From Bacteroidota bacterium (GTDB taxonomy: Bacteria > Bacteroidota > Bacteroidia > Bacteroidales > UBA1556), in the NCBI GenBank assembly GCA_003648395.1, contig QMPB01000108.1, positions 1 to 10,227 of the forward strand: a DNA stretch of 10,227 bases. Reading direction: 5' to 3'. Made by a program: the position numbers and the translations under genes. The notes under the pieces are model-generated. The model ran no database searches, was not told the DNA's origin, and was given only the letters and a program-made list of their open reading frames with translations. Shown piece after piece: positions 6,933 to 10,227 of this stretch (position 1 is its first letter; each line of letters opens with the position of its first letter).

Positions 6933-7137
6933 ATTGATTTATTATTGTAAAATAAAAATTATTATAAAACGTTATTGCAATCAATAAAACTATTGTGAAA
7001 AAAATATTATCTTTATGTTTAATATTATTGAAATTCACTTGTAAAGTTTTTATAATTTTGATTTTTATATATGTTGGTGTATTTTATCTAACAAATATAA
7101 AATTAAGAGTTTAAAACTATTAAAGAATATCTGTAAA
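6933..7137. promoter_or_regulatory. Divergent promoter region between the amidase gene and lptD
   Basis: A 205-bp, very AT-rich spacer between two outward-facing genes, so it must hold the promoters of both. On the plus strand TAATTTTG at 7053-7060 fits the Bacteroidota -7 consensus TAnnTTTG. ATTG at 7027-7030 is a weak -33 candidate at a slightly long spacing of 22 bases, which would put the lptD transcript start near 7067. No equally convincing site was found for the amidase. Confidence 0.45.
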
Positions 7138-9762
7138 TTGTTAACGAAATTATCAACAAATATATTGTTTAAATTATTGATATTTATGTTAATAACATTA
7201 TTTGTGAATAATAATGTTGTGGCGCAAAATCAAAAAATGGATTCATTAGTGAATAAAGCTGATAGTCTCTTTAATAGCGATGCTGTGCAACAAAAAATAG
7301 AAAAAAAGAAATCTAGCATGGATCTCAAATCCAAAGCAATTTATCTGGCAGACGATAGTTTGATAATGGATAGAGAAAATGAGATGTTATATTTATACCA
7401 TAATGCAGTAGTAAACTATGATGGTATTATTCTGAAAGCAGAATATATAGAGCTTGATTTTAAGAAAAATACTGTTTATGCTATAGGAGTGCCTGATTCT
7501 ACAGGCGAGATTATAGGAGCTCCTGTATTTAAAGATGCTGGCGAAGAATATCAAGCTGGAATAATAGAGTATAATTTTGATAGCAAAAAAGGGCTTATAA
7601 GTGATGTTACCAAAAATCAAGGTGATGTTTTTATTTGGATGAAAAAAGGTAAGAAGTTACCTAGTGATATAATATATGTAGAAACGGGTCACTTTACAAC
7701 CTGTAGTGCAAAACATCCTCATTATCGAATAAAATTTAAGAAAGGTAAAGTAATTCCTGACGATAAGATTGTTACTGGACCTATATATATTGAGGTGGAG
7801 GATGTGCCTTTACCTTTTGTTATGCCTTTTGGTTTTATCCCAAATACTTCTAGTCGTTCCAATGGAATACTTGTCCCTTCATATGGATATTCAGAAAATA
7901 GGGGTTATAACCTAACCAATGGTGGTTATTATTGGGGTCTTGGCGATCATGCCGATCTTCAGTTAAGAGGAGATATATATACGCGAGGTAGTTGGGCAAT
8001 TAAAGCTCTTACTAGATATAATTTCAGATATAGAGGTAATGGTTCTGTAGCTCTTAATTATGCTTATAATAAATATGGAGAAACCGATACTAAGAATTAT
8101 AACGAAGATCAAACGTTCCAATTTAAATGGAGTCATAGGCAAGATCCAAAAGCGAACCCATATTCTTCGTTTACTGCAAATGTAAATTTTGCAAGTAAGA
8201 ACTATAATAAATTAAATCCAGCAACTTCTCAGGATTATCTTACAAATACTATTATGTCAAGTATTTCTTATAGTGCTAGATTTGGTAATGGTTATAACTT
8301 TACGGGAAGTTTTAACCATTCTCAGAACTCCAAATCAGGAGATATTGATATGACTCTACCACAAATATCGTTTAGTACACCAAGATTTTATCCTTTTCAA
8401 AGAAAAAATGGAATGGGTACTAAAAGATGGTATGAGAAAATATCTATGTCGTATAAATTAGATGCTAGAAATAATTTGGAGACTAATGACAGTGTTTTTA
8501 TGCAAACAAAATGGGAAGATTTTGATAATGGAGTAAAACATGTTGTTCCAATTAGCAGCACTGTAAATATGGGTTCATTTAACTGGACAAATAGTGTGAA
8601 TCTTACCGAACGTTGGTATTTACAATCTGTAAATAAATATTATGAAAATGATACAACTATTGTTGAAGGGGAAATAGTTCCTCCGCACCTAGTAACGGAT
8701 AGAAGTCAAGGGTTTAATGCAGTGCATGAGTTTGATTATAATTCATCAATAACCACACGTATTTATGGAATGTATATGGCAAAGAATAGCCCATTAGCTC
8801 TGCGCCATGTTATTACTCCAACACTTAGTTTCAATTATCATCCCGATTTTGGCGTTGAACCTTTTAATTATTATCAAGAATATACTAATGACAAAGGTGA
8901 AGTAATACGATATAGTATGTACGATGGAATGATGTATGGCTCTCCTAATGATGGTAAGTCGGGTAGTGTAGGGCTGTATTTTGATAATACATTTGAGCTT
9001 AAAATACCTTTTGGTAAGGATACTATAAATGGTGGTACTAAGAAGATAAAAATTCTTGATAACTTAAGATTTGGTACAAGATATAATCTTGCTGCTGAAG
9101 AGTTTGCTCTTGCTCCTTTGGAGGTGTCTGCTCGTACAACTATTTTTAAAGGTTTGAGTGTTAGATATGCTGGTTATTGGGATTTTTATGCAGTTGATAC
9201 AGCCGGTGTTAGAGTAAATGAGTTTATCTGGAATGTAACTCCTAATACATATCTTAGAAAGAAGAAAAGTACTTTTAATTTAAGTTTCAACTATAATCTT
9301 AATTCAGGAACTTTTAAAAAGAAAAGAGATAAAAAGAAGAAAGATTATGAGTCTAATGTAGGTACAGAAGCTGAACTGGAAGAAATAAATAGTCATAAAT
9401 TTGATTATGTAGATTTTAATAATAACTGGTCGGCAAACTTTAGTTATAGTTTTGCTTATAAAGAAATATATAACCTTAGTTTGCAGCAGTTTGATTATGA
9501 TTTTGTACAAACCTTAAATTTTAGAGGTAGTATTAATATTACTAAAAAATGGAAAATAGGTGGTTCTACAGGTTACGATTTTAAATCGGGTGAGCTTACC
9601 TATACATCGGTAGATATATATAGAGATTTGCATTGCTGGGAGCTTATGTTTAATTGGATTCCAATGGGTTTCAATAGAAGCTATAATATTACACTACGAA
9701 TTAAATCTCCATTATTACAAGATCTTAAACTTAATAGAAAAAGAAACTGGAGGGATTATTAA
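7138..9762 (+). CDS. lptD: LPS-assembly protein LptD (outer-membrane beta-barrel)
   Basis: Inserts lipopolysaccharide into the outer leaflet of the outer membrane as the last step of the Lpt pathway. The 874-residue product, with a TTG start, has a signal peptide ending near VVAQ (residue 30). A periplasmic OstA/LptA-like jelly-roll region follows at about 65-190 (DRENEMLYLYHNAVVNYDG, then YIELDFKKNTVYAIG). After it come the conserved junction HFTTCSAKHPHYRIKFKKGK (C189), the VPLPFVMPFGFIPN and GILVPSYGYS motifs, and a long barrel with many alternating aromatic strands, ending with DLHCWELMFNW (C833). No ATG lies in frame before residue 17, and an ATG start there would cut the signal peptide too short, so TTG at 7138 or at 7165 is the likely start. 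A Lys-rich loop near 725-738 is a local oddity. The stop codon overlaps the next gene by one base. Confidence 0.93.
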   Translation: MLTKLSTNILFKLLIFMLITLFVNNNVVAQNQKMDSLVNKADSLFNSDAVQQKIEKKKSSMDLKSKAIYLADDSLIMDRENEMLYLYHNAVVNYDGIILKAEYIELDFKKNTVYAIGVPDSTGEIIGAPVFKDAGEEYQAGIIEYNFDSKKGLISDVTKNQGDVFIWMKKGKKLPSDIIYVETGHFTTCSAKHPHYRIKFKKGKVIPDDKIVTGPIYIEVEDVPLPFVMPFGFIPNTSSRSNGILVPSYGYSENRGYNLTNGGYYWGLGDHADLQLRGDIYTRGSWAIKALTRYNFRYRGNGSVALNYAYNKYGETDTKNYNEDQTFQFKWSHRQDPKANPYSSFTANVNFASKNYNKLNPATSQDYLTNTIMSSISYSARFGNGYNFTGSFNHSQNSKSGDIDMTLPQISFSTPRFYPFQRKNGMGTKRWYEKISMSYKLDARNNLETNDSVFMQTKWEDFDNGVKHVVPISSTVNMGSFNWTNSVNLTERWYLQSVNKYYENDTTIVEGEIVPPHLVTDRSQGFNAVHEFDYNSSITTRIYGMYMAKNSPLALRHVITPTLSFNYHPDFGVEPFNYYQEYTNDKGEVIRYSMYDGMMYGSPNDGKSGSVGLYFDNTFELKIPFGKDTINGGTKKIKILDNLRFGTRYNLAAEEFALAPLEVSARTTIFKGLSVRYAGYWDFYAVDTAGVRVNEFIWNVTPNTYLRKKKSTFNLSFNYNLNSGTFKKKRDKKKKDYESNVGTEAELEEINSHKFDYVDFNNNWSANFSYSFAYKEIYNLSLQQFDYDFVQTLNFRGSINITKKWKIGGSTGYDFKSGELTYTSVDIYRDLHCWELMFNWIPMGFNRSYNITLRIKSPLLQDLKLNRKRNWRDY

Positions 9763-10227
9763 TGTTTGATATAATAAAGAAAACCTTGCTTATTATTGTT
9801 GTTTTGACCTTGGGCGCCTGCTCAAATTCTAATGCAATTGATATTAAAGAAACATTAATTATTGATTCATCAAATTTTATAATAGAGAAAAAAAATGAGG
9901 ATACAATTACCGTAAATGCATCAATTATAATTAATTATACAAAGGATGAGTTAATGGGTAGGGTAGTCCCCAAAAATGATACTAGCTTTTCTCTTATTGA
10001 AAAGGAACATACTGCTAAATCTAAAATATATTTGCGCAAGGAAGCTTATTCTGCTTTTTGTAGAATGTATGATGCTGCAAAGAAAGATGGTTTCAAGCTA
10101 AATATAATCTCAGCTTTTAGAAGTAATTACCATCAGCAGCTAATTTGGGAATCTAAGTGGATAGGTAAGCGAAAAGTAAATGGACAAAACCTTAGCCAGC
10201 AAGTAAAGGATGAAGTAGAGCGAGCAA
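9762..10227 (+). CDS. Putative lipoprotein M15/VanY-type D-Ala-D-Ala carboxypeptidase (3' end outside window)
   Basis: Starts at the ATG that overlaps the lptD stop (TAATG), a sign of translational coupling in one operon. 155 codons are visible. The N-terminus MFDIIKKTLLIIVVLTLGAC carries a clear lipobox (LGAC, C20). After a spacer come YTKDELMGRVVPKNDTSF, IYLRKEAYSAFCRMYDAAKK and LNIISAFRSNYHQQLIWESK, the pattern of the N-terminal part of the M15 (VanY/DacB-like) family, in which the S-x-R-S segment precedes the zinc ligands. The zinc ligands (usual motif SxHxxGxAxD and a later HxH-like site) lie beyond the window, so activity cannot be judged. Members trim the terminal D-alanine from peptidoglycan stem peptides. 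With the amidase across the divergent promoter it would be a second wall-remodelling enzyme beside lptD. Confidence 0.85.
   Translation, partial: MFDIIKKTLLIIVVLTLGACSNSNAIDIKETLIIDSSNFIIEKKNEDTITVNASIIINYTKDELMGRVVPKNDTSFSLIEKEHTAKSKIYLRKEAYSAFCRMYDAAKKDGFKLNIISAFRSNYHQQLIWESKWIGKRKVNGQNLSQQVKDEVERA

Noticed and set aside
7092..7099. Minus-strand TATATTTG as the amidase promoter -7 box
   Set aside because: It matches TAnnTTTG, but there is no TTTG at the -33 distance, it would give a leader of about 150 bases, and its transcript would overlap the better lptD promoter.

Overview
The window comes from an AT-rich member of the Bacteroidota (class and genus cannot be told from the sequence). 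Three things point there. Two lipoprotein signal peptides are followed by the Lys-Asp/Glu surface-export signal typical of this phylum (CIKDDD and CTKDEE). Start sites have A-rich leaders instead of Shine-Dalgarno sites, with TAnnTTTG-like promoter boxes. The envelope gene order of a divergent lptD next to an AmiC-type amidase and an MCE/MlaD gene is familiar from Bacteroidota genomes.

Layout. Bases 1-1072 (+) are the C-terminal 40% of pyruvate phosphate dikinase, closed by a strong intrinsic terminator. Bases about 1132-4764 form an accessory block on the minus strand. It is bounded on both sides by a related octamer-array repeat with a palindromic core (TCGTAGTACGA). The block holds a large zinc-peptidase-like surface lipoprotein gene (4388 down to 2318), a second lipoprotein gene 3 bp behind it (2314-1631), a hairpin terminator, and a truncated second copy of the peptidase catalytic core (1566-1267). 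Bases 6932-4765 (minus) are an N-acetylmuramoyl-L-alanine amidase and an MlaD-like protein in tandem. Bases 7138-10227 (+) are lptD and, overlapping its stop codon, the start of an M15/VanY-like carboxypeptidase lipoprotein that runs off the window.

The main discovery candidate is the peptidase gene. Its only credible start codon (ATG, 4388-4386) is followed directly by ten tandem copies of a tetranucleotide (GTTT on the plus strand, 4344-4385). With ten copies the ATG is out of frame and translation stops after 26 codons. With nine or twelve copies it would read into a lipoprotein signal peptide, a surface-export signal and the complete peptidase. This is the layout of a simple-sequence contingency (phase-variable) gene, caught here in the OFF register. 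A 238-bp copy of its zinc-binding core, 96% identical, lies downstream and could be a recombination donor or a relic.

The right half is core envelope biology: peptidoglycan cleavage (amidase, M15 peptidase), lipid transport (MlaD-like) and LPS insertion (LptD). The left block looks like variable surface cargo inserted between ppdK and this housekeeping cluster.
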